64,000 nucleotides of DNA from an uncultured Acidobacteriaceae bacterium (GCA_903828675.1 CAIKND010000221.1:1-64000); one strand, 5' to 3'; counted from the first letter of the stretch, positions 15,984-24,915 are shown. Notes: generated by a model from the sequence alone, not told the origin. Numbers and translations are program-made.

Positions 15984-17027
15984 CTAGAGTCCGGCGAGCT
16001 GCAGGCGGCGTTCGCGCGCGGCCGCCGCAAGCTCAAGCTCATCGCTCTCTGCTTGCAGATCCGGAGCATCCACGGCCGCGCGTGCACCCGTGCCCGAGTT
16101 GCGCGTTACGCCGTATTTTCCGAGCACGTCATCGAGCGTCCCAACCCGATCGGCCATGCCGATCTTGACCGCCTGCTTCGCATCGAAGACGCGCCCCTGG
16201 CCGAACTTCTTATGCACGTCTTCCTGCGCTACGCTCCGGCCGCGCGCGACTGCCTTCTCAAACATCACGCCGAACGTAGTGACCATCTCCTGCAGATGCT
16301 CGAGAGCGGCATCCGTCAACGGCCCGGCACTGTTGCCTTCCGTCTTGTTCTCACCGTAGGAGATGAGCGTGATCTTGACGCCGGCCTGCTCCAGCGCTCC
16401 GGAGTAGTCATCATGCTCGCAGTACACGCCAATCGAGCCCGTCATCGAGCTGGGGCTCACGACGATCTCTGTGCACTGCGAGGCCAGGTAGTAGCCGGCG
16501 GATGCACACAGGCAATTCGAGACCGCGGAGATCGACTTCTTCTTCCGCGCGTTGAAGATTTCTGTCGCGAGTTCGTCGACGCCGTCCGTGGATCCACCTG
16601 GCGTATCGAAGTCCATCACGATCGCCTTGACGTTGGGATCGTTGACGGCCTGGCGGATTTGCTGCGTGAGCTTCTCCGTCGACGTGCCCCCGGAGTAGTC
16701 GGAGAACATGTCGGCACGATGACAGATGACTCCGTAAACCGGAATGACAGCGACCGATCCAGCCGCGGAAGCGGAGACATTCTGCGCCCTGGCTGCCTCC
16801 ATGCGGGCGAAGTCTTCGTCATCTTTATACGCGGAGATCGCAAGCAGCTCCAACGCCCGCTCTTTGCGCGCATCGTTCTCGGCGCGGAGGGCTGCCAGCG
16901 TTTCGCCATCGGCCCGGCCGCCATTGAGACGCATCTCAAAGAAGGCGAGCAGTTCCAGCATCTTCGGTTTATGCACGTACCAGGTTGTGCCCTGGAGCGC
17001 CTGACGCAGATACGAGTGTTCCTTCAA
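15984..17027 (-). CDS. Head maturation protease, S49 family (gpC/SppA-like)
   Basis: A 347-residue S49 serine peptidase that would process the capsid delta domain. It has VAVIPVYGVI near residue 92, MDFDTPGGSTDG near 138, the nucleophile Ser176 in CASAGYYLA, SMTGSIGVY near 194, and a candidate general base Lys228 in SYGENKTEG. The N-terminal 80 residues are a phage-type helical extension. It overlaps the portal gene by 4 bases and precedes the capsid gene, the usual portal-protease-capsid order. Confidence 0.88.
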   Translation of the reverse strand: MKEHSYLRQALQGTTWYVHKPKMLELLAFFEMRLNGGRADGETLAALRAENDARKERALELLAISAYKDDEDFARMEAARAQNVSASAAGSVAVIPVYGVICHRADMFSDYSGGTSTEKLTQQIRQAVNDPNVKAIVMDFDTPGGSTDGVDELATEIFNARKKKSISAVSNCLCASAGYYLASQCTEIVVSPSSMTGSIGVYCEHDDYSGALEQAGVKITLISYGENKTEGNSAGPLTDAALEHLQEMVTTFGVMFEKAVARGRSVAQEDVHKKFGQGRVFDAKQAVKIGMADRVGTLDDVLGKYGVTRNSGTGARAAVDAPDLQAESDELELAAAARERRLQLAGL

Positions 17028-18673
17028 GCCGTCACCCCCTTGACCGCAATCTCCGCCAGGCGAAGCGATTCACGCGCCGCCAGGAGGTCGATGTATTCGT
17101 ATGCCGCGCCCTTGTCACCCAAGGCAAGAAGGCCACATATCTCGCCGGCGCGATCGTAGTAGGTTTGCCGGATAGGCACTGCGCCTTCGGCATCAAGATT
17201 GAAGGCCTGCGCAACAAATTCACGCTGGCTCGCGTAGAACTCCTCCACGTCGTAATCGGTGGCGCCGCGCTCGACCATCTTGCGCAGCATGGCCACTTCC
17301 TTGCGGACGCAGCGATCGGCGACGCCTGCAGCCAGCGCCTGGAGGTGCCCGCGCACGACGATGGCATCCGCCTTGGCAGCGTCCACCGCTCCCGTATCGC
17401 CCTCGTTTGGATCCTCCGTGTCATTGGCCGCGGTCTGCGCTGCCAGTTGGGGCTGAACTGGATTCTGATCAAGACTGATCCAGTTTGCTGGCCGCCAGTA
17501 TTTCCTTCCGTATCCACCGGGAATCGGATTCATATCCTCAAGCGCCCGGGCCTCGTCCTGGCACAGCCAGCCGTCGCCGATGGCAGTGTGGTAGGCGGCG
17601 TAGCGGCTGGCTGTATCTCCACGAAGGAGAGCAGCCATCGAGAACTTAGCGAAATAATTCGACGACGTGAGCAGATCGCGCTGGATGGCCTGCTCCCACA
17701 TGACCAGCATGGGCATCACGCAGTGCACGGCGTACATGATATTGAACTGCTCTACGCTGGCGTACGTCGCCGTCTTCTCTGTCTCACCAATGAGATGAGG
17801 CGGAACGCCAAAGATGCTGCATATCTCGATGCGCGAAAACTTGCGCGAGTCGAGGAGCTGCTGGTCGTTTGGCGTGATCCCCAGAACCTTGGCGGTAATG
17901 CCCGGGGGCAGCAGGCCCGACTTGCCGCGATTGGCCGCAGTGTGACGCTTCTGCCAGCTACCGAGGAAGTCTTCTTCCTGCTGCTTTGTCTTGAACGCCG
18001 CGCCCTCGAAGACGATTGGCGGCCGCGCGTCGTTTTTGAGAAAGCGAGCGACATAGTCCTGCTGCGCGAGAGCGACACCGAAGCTGTCGACGGCCATGGC
18101 GACGGTCGACTGCCCAACCGAGCCATCATCTGAGAAGTTCCGCAGATGGAAGACTTCCTCCTGCATCAGGTTGCGCGTCTCGTGTGTCAGCGGGTCATCG
18201 TAGCGGTAGCGAAGCTTACCGCTCGGGATGAGCCGCTCGACGTGCACGCGATCCGGATGCATGGGGATGAGCTGGTCGACGGGACCGCGCGGGCCTTCCT
18301 TGATTTCGGCATAGGCGTTCCCGCGCAGCTCGACATGAGCCTGCATCATTTGCTTGAACTCGAAGGCCGTTTGCTGCGAGTTCGGGCGCGAGTAAAGCAC
18401 ATCGAAGACCGGATGGTGAGGCACCATGCGCTTCGACCCATCCGGCGCCTCGGTGAAGATCTTGCATGGCATCATTCCGACGTTCTTGCTCTTGATACCG
18501 ACGCAGGCCTGCACCGTGGCAATACGCTTCGCGCTATCCGCGTCGACGCGTATGCCGGCAGCGGACGAAAAGCCCAGCTTGCTATACCAGTAGTCGTCCC
18601 AGGCGGCAGGCGTTCCACTGACATCGGCGCGGAAGCTTAGCGCGCCGCGGCTGATGTTCTGAATGAGACCCAT
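17024..18673 (-). CDS. Phage portal protein, HK97 family
   Basis: A 549-residue portal protein that forms the 12-mer DNA channel at the capsid vertex. Family marks are VQACVGIKSKNVGMMPC, QMMQAHVELRGNAYAEI, a VFHLRNFSDDGSVGQS segment, SRKFSRIEICSIFGVPPHLIG, and FSMAALLRGDTASRYAAY, spread over residues 50-400. The last 130 residues are an extra Ala/Arg-rich helical tail beyond the typical length of about 400. The ATG at 18673 overlaps the preceding small gene's stop (TAATG), and its 3' end overlaps the protease start by 4 bases. Confidence 0.92.
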   Translation of the reverse strand: MGLIQNISRGALSFRADVSGTPAAWDDYWYSKLGFSSAAGIRVDADSAKRIATVQACVGIKSKNVGMMPCKIFTEAPDGSKRMVPHHPVFDVLYSRPNSQQTAFEFKQMMQAHVELRGNAYAEIKEGPRGPVDQLIPMHPDRVHVERLIPSGKLRYRYDDPLTHETRNLMQEEVFHLRNFSDDGSVGQSTVAMAVDSFGVALAQQDYVARFLKNDARPPIVFEGAAFKTKQQEEDFLGSWQKRHTAANRGKSGLLPPGITAKVLGITPNDQQLLDSRKFSRIEICSIFGVPPHLIGETEKTATYASVEQFNIMYAVHCVMPMLVMWEQAIQRDLLTSSNYFAKFSMAALLRGDTASRYAAYHTAIGDGWLCQDEARALEDMNPIPGGYGRKYWRPANWISLDQNPVQPQLAAQTAANDTEDPNEGDTGAVDAAKADAIVVRGHLQALAAGVADRCVRKEVAMLRKMVERGATDYDVEEFYASQREFVAQAFNLDAEGAVPIRQTYYDRAGEICGLLALGDKGAAYEYIDLLAARESLRLAEIAVKGVTA

Positions 18674-18858
18674 TACTCCTCACTCTCTGCCGATGCCGTG
18701 GCAGGCCTGTATGCGGAAAAGAAAGAGAACGCAGCAAGCACGATGCCGCCAACGATGAAGCCGAGCGGCCGCCAGGCAAGCCAGAGGCCGTAGACGAAGA
18801 TCGCGCATCCCACAAGGAAGGCGAGATCAAAGCAGAGTTTTTGCAACGGTTTTATCAT
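18673..18858 (-). CDS. Small membrane protein between terminase and portal
   Basis: A 61-residue protein starting MIKPLQKLCFDLAFLVG with two hydrophobic segments (residues about 9-25 and 30-50) and an acidic C-terminus. The ATG at 18858 is chosen because it lies just after the terminase stop; a longer in-frame start would run back into that gene. Small membrane proteins at this place are known in several prophages but have no assigned role. Confidence 0.5.
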   Translation of the reverse strand: MIKPLQKLCFDLAFLVGCAIFVYGLWLAWRPLGFIVGGIVLAAFSFFSAYRPATASAESEE

Positions 18859-18871
18859 GGTTTGCCCCGAA

Positions 18872-20569
18872 CTACACGTACTTGACTTCGCCCTCGGTAT
18901 AGCAACTGCCGCCGGCTGCCATTGCACAGAAGAGAGCCATACAAAGCGCGACAATGCCGTCAATCTTTTCCCGCGACCGCGCTTTGTCCGGCTTGATGTT
19001 GCCAGCGGGATCCTGCTGCACGATCATGTTTGAAGCCATCCAGCGCAAGACTCGGTTTCCACCGTGCGCCAGTTCCTGAGTTGACATCAGCTCGATCATT
19101 CGCTTGGTGGGAGCAAACATGCTGGCCATGCCCTGGCCGATCTTAACCATCTCGAAGCCATCCTCTTCGCCGAGCTGGGTCACGATCTCGGTCGAGTTCC
19201 AACGATCGAAGCCGATCTGGGTGATTTCGAATTCCTCGCGCAGCTCGTTAATCTTGGCCCGGATGAATCGGTAGTCGATGATGTTGCCTTCGGTCAGCTC
19301 AAATAGCCCTTCCTTCGCCCAAACGTCGTAGGGGACGCGGTCGCGCCTGCAGCGGAAGGCGATGTTGTCTTTGGGCAAAAAGAAGTACGGCAACACATGC
19401 CAGTGCGGATCCTCGTCTACCGGCTCAAAGAGAAGCACGAAGGCGGAAATATCTGTAGTCGTGGAAAGGTCGAGAGCGCCATAGCAGCGGCGCCCCTTCA
19501 GCAGTTCGCGCGCAATTGCGAGCTTGCATAAATCCCACAGGTCCATCCGTATCGCGTGAGAGAAAGCAGTGGTCCAGACGCAGAGGCGGAAGCGCAGGAA
19601 CCAATTGAGATAGCTGGGATCCTCTTTAGCCTTGATCGCCTGTTGGCGAAGGTCGTCGAGCTTGACCGCGCCGCCCAGGCAAGGATTGGCTTTGATCCAG
19701 TTGGTTTCGTTTTCCCAGTCAAAGTCCTCCTGGCCCTCATCATCGATACCGCAGATCCAGGCAAACCAGGTATCGTCAGGGACGATTCCCTGAAGAACCT
19801 TTTCCGAGTACTCCCTTTGCTTGTAACAGACCGAATTGCGGTCGAAGCCGCTGTTCGTGATCGCGAACATGAGCGGCTGGCGGCACTTGCCCAGGCGCGT
19901 GTAGAAGGCATTCCAGACGCCTTCATTCGCGTGCGCGTGCAGCTCGTCGATACAGACGAATGAAGGCCGCAAACCCTGCAGGTTTTGATCCTCAGCCGCG
20001 CAGGGCTCGAACTTGCTGCGCGTGCTGGGGTCACAGATATTCTCCTTGCCGATAAGCAGCCGGTCGCGGAGATACTCCGAGACCTGGGCCATAGTGGAGG
20101 CCGTGTCAAAGACGCGCCTGGCCGTTTTGCGATCGGTGGCTGCGGCGTAAACCTGGGCCCCTGGCTCGCCGAAGGCGTGCAGTTCGTAGAGGCACAGGCA
20201 GGAAAGGATGAGAGACTTCAGGTTGCCGGCGCCCATCTCGCTATAGGCGACCTTGAAACGCCGGATAGGCTTTCCCTTGGCGTCCTTGCGCTTCCAGCCA
20301 TACAGGATCCACAGCAACGCCTGCCAGGCCGGATCGAGAACGATAGGCTGCTCGTAGTAGTCGCCATCGACGCCGCAACAAAAGAGCGGAAAGTAGTCGA
20401 TGACATGCTGCGCAGCGTGGCGATTGAAGGTGAGCCCGCGCGCCTTACCCTCCTTGAGGTCGCGGACATGACGCTCGATCTGGAGACGAACAAGCTTGGA
20501 AGTGAGAACGCGTCCGGCAAGCACGTCGGCGATGTATTTCTCGGCAACGGAGCGGGGGCGGCTGGACAT
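18872..20569 (-). CDS. terL: Terminase large subunit
   Basis: A 565-residue packaging ATPase/nuclease of the Terminase_1 type. Recognisable parts are an N-terminal ATPase with KVAYSEMGAGNLKSLILS (motor P-loop region, near residue 100), the Walker B FVCIDELHAH near residue 205, ALDLSTTTDISAF (start of the RNase H-like nuclease domain) and IGFDRWNSTEIV. The P-loop reads GAGNLKS rather than the usual short GNGKS form, a deviation worth noting. It lies 8 bases after the small terminase. It translocates DNA through the portal and cuts concatemers. Confidence 0.9.
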   Translation of the reverse strand: MSSRPRSVAEKYIADVLAGRVLTSKLVRLQIERHVRDLKEGKARGLTFNRHAAQHVIDYFPLFCCGVDGDYYEQPIVLDPAWQALLWILYGWKRKDAKGKPIRRFKVAYSEMGAGNLKSLILSCLCLYELHAFGEPGAQVYAAATDRKTARRVFDTASTMAQVSEYLRDRLLIGKENICDPSTRSKFEPCAAEDQNLQGLRPSFVCIDELHAHANEGVWNAFYTRLGKCRQPLMFAITNSGFDRNSVCYKQREYSEKVLQGIVPDDTWFAWICGIDDEGQEDFDWENETNWIKANPCLGGAVKLDDLRQQAIKAKEDPSYLNWFLRFRLCVWTTAFSHAIRMDLWDLCKLAIARELLKGRRCYGALDLSTTTDISAFVLLFEPVDEDPHWHVLPYFFLPKDNIAFRCRRDRVPYDVWAKEGLFELTEGNIIDYRFIRAKINELREEFEITQIGFDRWNSTEIVTQLGEEDGFEMVKIGQGMASMFAPTKRMIELMSTQELAHGGNRVLRWMASNMIVQQDPAGNIKPDKARSREKIDGIVALCMALFCAMAAGGSCYTEGEVKYV

Positions 20570-20577
20570 AGGTCAGG

Positions 20578-21132
20578 TCATCCAAACTTGCGGGCAAGGA
20601 AAGCAGCACGCGGATCGGCACTCTTGGGAGCGGAGGTCGCGCCGGCGTTGTTTCGGATGCCCAGGCGAGCCCGGCCGCTGCCGGTCCCCCCCAGCTCGGT
20701 ACGGGCTCGCATGAGGGCAGTAAGTTCTGCTCCAGAAAGATCGTCCTTGTCCTCTTTGAGCTTCAAACGGCAATAGCCTTCGAGAGCATCGCGATCCGCG
20801 GGGCTCAGCCATGTCCACATGGCAGTGCAGTTGTCCCAGATGGCGCGAAGCTTCGACCATTCTTGATAATGCGAACGGCGGTCGCGCAGATCGCGGGCTT
20901 CTTCCCATGCGATGTGCAGCGCCGCGGCCACTTCGTTGAGAGACTTGTCTTCCGCGAAAAGCATTTCGGCCTGTTGGGCAAGTGGAGTCATCGTCATCCA
21001 CTTCGCCGGCGCATCGCCGATGGGACCCGGAGATTGCGGCTCGCCAGCGCGCGCCTTGATGCGCTTGGGGTTTTTTCTGCCGGCGCCGCTGAGCAGCAAA
21101 AGCTCTGTCGGTTTTGGAAGTCTGCCAGCCAT
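20578..21132 (-). CDS. terS: Terminase small subunit, P27 family
   Basis: A 184-residue P27-type small terminase. The start MAGRLPKPTELLLLSGAGRKNPKR is the family's typical opening, followed by a helical core with FAEDKSLNEVAAALHIAWEEARDLRD and an Arg-rich C-terminus. It recognises the packaging start on phage DNA. The ATG at 21132 is preferred over an upstream in-frame start because the family begins this way. The 243-base gap upstream is where a cos/pac site would be expected. Confidence 0.85.
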   Translation of the reverse strand: MAGRLPKPTELLLLSGAGRKNPKRIKARAGEPQSPGPIGDAPAKWMTMTPLAQQAEMLFAEDKSLNEVAAALHIAWEEARDLRDRRSHYQEWSKLRAIWDNCTAMWTWLSPADRDALEGYCRLKLKEDKDDLSGAELTALMRARTELGGTGSGRARLGIRNNAGATSAPKSADPRAAFLARKFG

Positions 21133-21375
21133 TTCGATACCTTCGCGAGTTGGACAAGGCTCTTGAAAGCCCTCCAAGGGGATTGCTGGGCCATTTACCA
21201 GCGCTGTAGTGGACCATTGAGAGAGGGTTGGATTCTAGTTCTGATTTTGGTGAAAACTTTCATTTTGTGGACGTCTAAGCGACTGGCCAATACGGTCTAG
21301 CGCCCAGGGTCCCCAGGGATTTACCCCCCCTATCCCCTTGGCACAGGCCGCCAATAGGTCTGGCAGCTCCACCAT

Positions 21376-21735
21376 TTACAGCCGCCCCCATCCGCCCTCT
21401 TCAGTAGCACCTTTCAGTGAGTTACATCTGATGCATAACGACTGCCAGTTAGCCGAGTCCCAGAAGAGCTTCATGTCACCCTTATGAGCAACGATGTGAT
21501 CTGTACACTCTGCCGCTACAGCCCGCTCTCCGTGCGCGCCCTTCGGATACCCGACGCACAGCGGATGTGATCTAAGCCAGGCCTGACTAGCCTTCTGCCA
21601 TCTTGCTCCGTAGCCCCTCTGTGCTGCTGTAGGCCTCGGCTCCTTTGCCTTTCCCGCCTGCCTGCACTTCTCACACCACGATCCATGGACCGGTCGTCTA
21701 CAACCTTTGCAAGGAGTCTTCGCTGCGAATGGCAT
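21376..21735 (-). CDS. HNH endonuclease
   Basis: A 119-residue HNH nuclease. An N-terminal zinc ribbon (CKGCRRP ... CEKC) precedes the conserved SHPLCVG, CTDHIVAHKGDMKLFWD and NWQSLCIRCNSLKG elements, with the HNH histidine in TDHIV. In HK97-like phages an HNH protein next to the terminase genes is needed for DNA packaging together with the large terminase. It lies upstream of terS in the same direction, as in those phages. Confidence 0.88.
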   Translation of the reverse strand: MPFAAKTPCKGCRRPVHGSWCEKCRQAGKAKEPRPTAAQRGYGARWQKASQAWLRSHPLCVGYPKGAHGERAVAAECTDHIVAHKGDMKLFWDSANWQSLCIRCNSLKGATEEGGWGRL

Positions 21736-21739
21736 CTGA

Positions 21740-22180
21740 CTACTTCACATCGACAGGCACATACGCTTCGCCTGCGCCGGTCTGTCCAGTGAACGCCAAC
21801 CTGCGCGGCGTACTCAAACGATCCACCTGGATGTGTACGCATCTTGCTACGCCCGCTTTGTTCCTCTCCAGGATTACCTTGTCAAACGGCAACTCACTCT
21901 CCAACCGCAGCCAATCAAACAACCCCACAATCGAAGTTACTGGAGCATCCACATCCGCCGCCGCGTGTCCGTCTTCGAACAAGTGATAGCTCGCAGTCTT
22001 ACCACCGACACGCGCATTATGTCCTTGATCGCGATAACCGTCATGAACACGCACAGTGCCGAACTTAGCATGAACGGCTTCCAGCACACTCATACACAGG
22101 TAGTCGGCATTCGCAATCAGCCGCGCATCGCAACCGGCGACGCCTAACTCCTCTTCGCCGAAGTGCTCGGTCAACTGCAT
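21740..22180 (-). CDS. Endolysin, peptidase M15A-like (zinc D,D-/L,D-peptidase)
   Basis: A 146-residue M15-type peptidase. Zinc-site elements are SYHLFEDGHAAADVD around residues 64-78 and CVHIQVD near residue 115. Family endolysins cut peptidoglycan cross-bridges for host lysis. The N-terminus LTEHFGEEEL is the usual M15A opening. It lies next to the HNH gene (4 bases) and overlaps the small gene upstream by 10 bases, in a lysis block with holin- and spanin-like genes. Confidence 0.82.
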   Translation of the reverse strand: MQLTEHFGEEELGVAGCDARLIANADYLCMSVLEAVHAKFGTVRVHDGYRDQGHNARVGGKTASYHLFEDGHAAADVDAPVTSIVGLFDWLRLESELPFDKVILERNKAGVARCVHIQVDRLSTPRRLAFTGQTGAGEAYVPVDVK

Positions 22181-22461
22181 TGCGCACTCCCTGTCTCTGC
22201 CATCGCATCTTTTACTGCGGCTGCAATCTTCGCGTCAATCACTGGCGCCCGCATGAAGAACGAGTCCTTCAATACCTGGATGCGCAGCTCCATCATCGCG
22301 GGCGAGTAATTCCAGCCCACTTCAACGCCCATCTTCGAAGCCGTTCCAGCATCGCCTTCAATCGCGATACCGTTCGCCTTCACCTTGGCGCACATCGCCG
22401 CAAACCGCTCCTGCGTCACGCTCGTAAATACCTGAACCTGCCCTGCGCCCATCGTCTTCAC
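22171..22461 (-). CDS. Unknown 96-residue protein in lysis block
   Basis: A 96-residue mixed alpha/beta protein without signal peptide, membrane helix or recognised motif. It has GIAIEGDAGTASKMGVEVGW and a helical C-terminus. It overlaps the M15 endolysin start by 10 bases, so it is translated with it. Similar small proteins often precede endolysins in phage lysis cassettes but their role is unknown. Confidence 0.55.
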   Translation of the reverse strand: MKTMGAGQVQVFTSVTQERFAAMCAKVKANGIAIEGDAGTASKMGVEVGWNYSPAMMELRIQVLKDSFFMRAPVIDAKIAAAVKDAMAETGSAQCS

Positions 22462-22519
22462 CTCCGCACCAAAGGCGATGCCGCTTTTCGCTACCCAGCG
22501 GCATCGCCCTCAGATCTCG

Positions 22520-23350
22520 TTAGAATCCTGCTCGCGACTCGTAAGCAAAGAATTGATCTGGCGTCGGAGTCACGCTCAATGCAATATCGCGCGAAACCTT
22601 CACCGATGCAGCCTGCATGCTGTCTTGATCCAGGTAAGGTCTTACCTGCGCCAGAGTCACATGCACACCCGTCGCCATCTGTGCCACTTGCGCCTTTGTA
22701 CTGATGCCCTGCACCAACGCCAGCAGCGTGTTTGCAATCGTAGCTACCAGGTTGATATTCCGCGTAGCCGTCGCCTGGCTCGCCGGGTTCGTGATCTTTG
22801 CAGCCTTCAACAGCGCCGTATTCGTGTTCTGCTGAATCTGCACAATCAGCGCCTGCAACACCTGCAGAGTCGTCTGGTTCGGATTGGCCAGGTAGTTCTG
22901 AGCCGCAAGCTGGAACTGCGGTCCAAACGTGTCAATCGCCAGCGTCAACGGTCGCAATACGAGAATCGTCGCCGGATCGAGTGCCTCAACCGCCGCATTT
23001 ACCGTGTCTGCAGTCGAGATAAAGACAGGCGCCCAATTCACGATCTCTTGCGCGACAGTTATCTTCTGCTTCTGAGTGCAGCCCACCATCGGCATCGTCC
23101 CGAGCAGCGTCAAAGAGATCAACATCCACGCGCCCAACTTTGCCGTCGAAGTCGTCGAGCTGCTGGACGGATCACGCGCCAGCAGGCCCAATAGCGCCGT
23201 GGCCACTCCAATCGCCAAGGAAACCACGTTGCCGGTTCCCAGATTGCCAAGCGTCACCCCTTGCTGCAGAAACACGCCGCCAATTGTCACAATCGCCAGC
23301 AGCAATCCCACCGCTGTTGTTTTCGGATGATTCCAGAGATTTGAAAACAT
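22520..23350 (-). CDS. Holin-like membrane protein fused to lipoprotein-like domain
   Basis: A 276-residue protein. Residues 10-58 carry two hydrophobic helices (AVGLLLAIVTIGGVFL and VVSLAIGVATALLGLL) with a short turn, like a holin. A Ser/Thr linker is followed by a third hydrophobic stretch ending LLGTMPMVGC, a lipobox-like sequence near residue 90. The rest is a soluble helical domain rich in Gln/Asn/Ala. The pieces suggest a fusion of a holin with an outer-spanin- or lipoprotein-like domain. Its place between endolysin and an inner-spanin-like gene supports a lysis role, which stays inference. Confidence 0.5.
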   Translation of the reverse strand: MFSNLWNHPKTTAVGLLLAIVTIGGVFLQQGVTLGNLGTGNVVSLAIGVATALLGLLARDPSSSSTTSTAKLGAWMLISLTLLGTMPMVGCTQKQKITVAQEIVNWAPVFISTADTVNAAVEALDPATILVLRPLTLAIDTFGPQFQLAAQNYLANPNQTTLQVLQALIVQIQQNTNTALLKAAKITNPASQATATRNINLVATIANTLLALVQGISTKAQVAQMATGVHVTLAQVRPYLDQDSMQAASVKVSRDIALSVTPTPDQFFAYESRAGF

Positions 23351-23384
23351 ATTGCACGCCTCCTTCGGCGTAATTGGTTGAAGG

Positions 23385-23696
23385 TTAAACTTTGCTTCCC
23401 CTCAGGGCCGCCACCGACTCGCCAAGCTCACGAATCACATCGTCATGCCTGTCGATTCGTTCGTCCTGGCGGTCCATCCGCTTGTGTGCGTTGTTAACCC
23501 GGTCGCCCATCTGCCTCATCTGCAGTTCGCAGTGTTCAGCCAATTGGCATTCGCCCACAGCCGAGCGCTGGCGCAACATTTCATCTTTAAGATCGGCAAC
23601 GCTCTGTTCAGTGCGTCCCCGATCCCGCTGACTCAACAGCAAGTGCCCGGCAAAGCTCAACACTGCTACTCCGGCCACAATCCACTCAGGATTCAT
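23385..23696 (-). CDS. Inner-spanin-like membrane/coiled-coil protein
   Basis: A 103-residue protein with an N-terminal membrane helix (WIVAGVAVLSFAGHLLL) and a long charged coiled coil (VNNAHKRMDRQDERIDRHD). One Cys pair lies in the middle. Single N-terminal anchor plus coiled coil is the layout of inner-membrane spanin subunits, which act with an outer lipoprotein to fuse membranes at lysis. It lies 34 bases upstream of the holin/lipoprotein-like gene. Confidence 0.5.
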   Translation of the reverse strand: MNPEWIVAGVAVLSFAGHLLLSQRDRGRTEQSVADLKDEMLRQRSAVGECQLAEHCELQMRQMGDRVNNAHKRMDRQDERIDRHDDVIRELGESVAALRGSKV

Positions 23697-23708
23697 GCAC
23701 GCTTTCCC

Positions 23709-24206
23709 CTACGATGGTTTTGGATAGACGCGCACGGCGCGATCGCCGTACACAGGCTTGCCCAGACCGTCGTCAATTCTCGACGCCGGCCAAGACCAAA
23801 GCTTCACTTTTGCTTGTGCCCGCTCGATATGATCTTCAGGCGGAAGCGGTTTATCGGGGTCAAAGCGTTCATGTCGAATCAGCCGTCGTGGATCGTCTAA
23901 ATCCATCCACCCCGTCGCTGATTTACCAAACAACCCGGCGTTCAGTTTGCTTTCGTCTTCGGTGATCGTCGTTGGACTCAGTTCACCGGCCGGAAGCTCC
24001 GAATCTGTTTTAAAGTTTGCGCGGAACTGGAAATACCACGGTTCGCCGTTCGGGTGCTCCATCAGGCTCCATTTGCCTTCGGCGACCTTATCGACGCCAT
24101 ACTCAAACGAAACCATGCGGACAACACCCCAGCCGCGCGAATCATCGACCGGATAAACTGGGAATTCACCGTCGCACTTGCGACGCAGTGATCTTGATAC
24201 GCCCAT
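23709..24206 (-). CDS. Unknown 165-residue phage protein
   Basis: A 165-residue soluble protein with no recognised domain. It contains GEFPVYPVDDSRGWG near residue 15, WYFQFRANFKTDSEL near 57 and a Pro/Trp-rich C-terminus. No signal peptide or membrane segment. The ATG at 24206 gives a continuous globular-looking N-terminus; a later ATG (residue 31) is possible. It is the last gene before the lysis block. Confidence 0.5.
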   Translation of the reverse strand: MGVSRSLRRKCDGEFPVYPVDDSRGWGVVRMVSFEYGVDKVAEGKWSLMEHPNGEPWYFQFRANFKTDSELPAGELSPTTITEDESKLNAGLFGKSATGWMDLDDPRRLIRHERFDPDKPLPPEDHIERAQAKVKLWSWPASRIDDGLGKPVYGDRAVRVYPKPS

Positions 24207-24382
24207 TCTTGATGAGCGCCAGAAGGAGAGAAGTGCTCGGCTCGCTCACCGGAGAGCCCGGTGCGGGATTGGAACCAAACACATTTGGACGGTATTCGAC
24301 CTACAGGTGAAACTGCCCACTGTCGTAGTGCTCGCCGATCTTGCCGGCGACGGGTCCGGATGTTCCCGTTCCATTCGCAATA

Positions 24383-24679
24383 CTAGAAGAGTTTCCCTTC
24401 CGCCGTGTCGGATTTCTCAAACTTACCATGATATGTGGTATTCGGGACCAAGTCCCGCAGCGAGACCTTCAACCTTCGCGCGAATGCGTTCAGCACAAAC
24501 GGCGGGCATCTATGTTGACCAACCTCATACCAGTAGACCTGCGTATCGCTTATTCCGACCGTGTCCGCCAACTGCTTCGCTGAGATCCCCAATGCCTTGC
24601 GCGCTCTCAAAATCCTTTGACCCACGAGCACGTTGAATTGCCGTTCCGGATCAGAGATGCCCTTATGTTTCACTGTCAC
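24383..24679 (-). CDS. Cro/CI-type HTH regulator
   Basis: A 98-residue HTH_3 protein: residues 15-70 hold VGQRILRARKALGISAKQLADTVGISDTQVYWYEVGQHRCPP, read in two overlapping halves as a standard XRE helix-turn-helix. The start is GTG at 24679, overlapping the upstream stop (GTGA), with GGAGG 5 bases before; the longer frame upstream is not used. It could control the switch from replication to late genes. It is not accompanied by a divergent promoter, so it is unlikely to be the lysogeny repressor. Confidence 0.75.
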   Translation of the reverse strand: MTVKHKGISDPERQFNVLVGQRILRARKALGISAKQLADTVGISDTQVYWYEVGQHRCPPFVLNAFARRLKVSLRDLVPNTTYHGKFEKSDTAEGKLF

Positions 24680-24915
24680 GCCAGCCTCCGCACGGCCAAC
24701 TCTGCTTTCAGATCGACGCGGCGCACGTGATTCTTCCTGCCTATCGCCCACACCACCCGCGCCTCGTCATAGCGCAACTCGAAGTCCGTGCGCACCTTGC
24801 GACTCTCATCTTCACGCCACGCGCTGAACGCGCGCCACTGGTTCGCATCGTCCAGCACTTCCGGCTTCTCCAGCACCCCGCGCTGCAACGTCCATACCGC
24901 AACAAACCTTGTCAT
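24676..24915 (-). CDS. Unknown 79-residue phage protein
   Basis: A 79-residue basic protein starting MTRFVAVWTLQRGVLEK. Its ATG at 24915 overlaps the preceding stop (ATGA), which decides the start over a longer frame. A beta-helix pattern with ELRYDEARVVWAIGRKN is visible but no family is recognised. It is coupled by overlap to the HTH regulator. Confidence 0.5.
   Translation of the reverse strand: MTRFVAVWTLQRGVLEKPEVLDDANQWRAFSAWREDESRKVRTDFELRYDEARVVWAIGRKNHVRRVDLKAELAVRRLA

Noticed and set aside
21133..21375. Possible cos/pac site in the gap between HNH and small terminase genes, with C- and G-rich runs near 21310-21345.
   Set aside because: The position is right for a packaging site, but no known cos motif or terminal sequence can be read, so it is not listed as a feature.
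24166..24429. A minus-strand frame from ATG 24429 (42 codons), amber stop at 24301-24303, then 44 further codons in the same frame to 24166, overlapping the HTH gene end and the next gene start.
   Set aside because: It overlaps coding sequence on both sides and has no ribosome binding site. Readthrough or a broken gene is possible but not supported.
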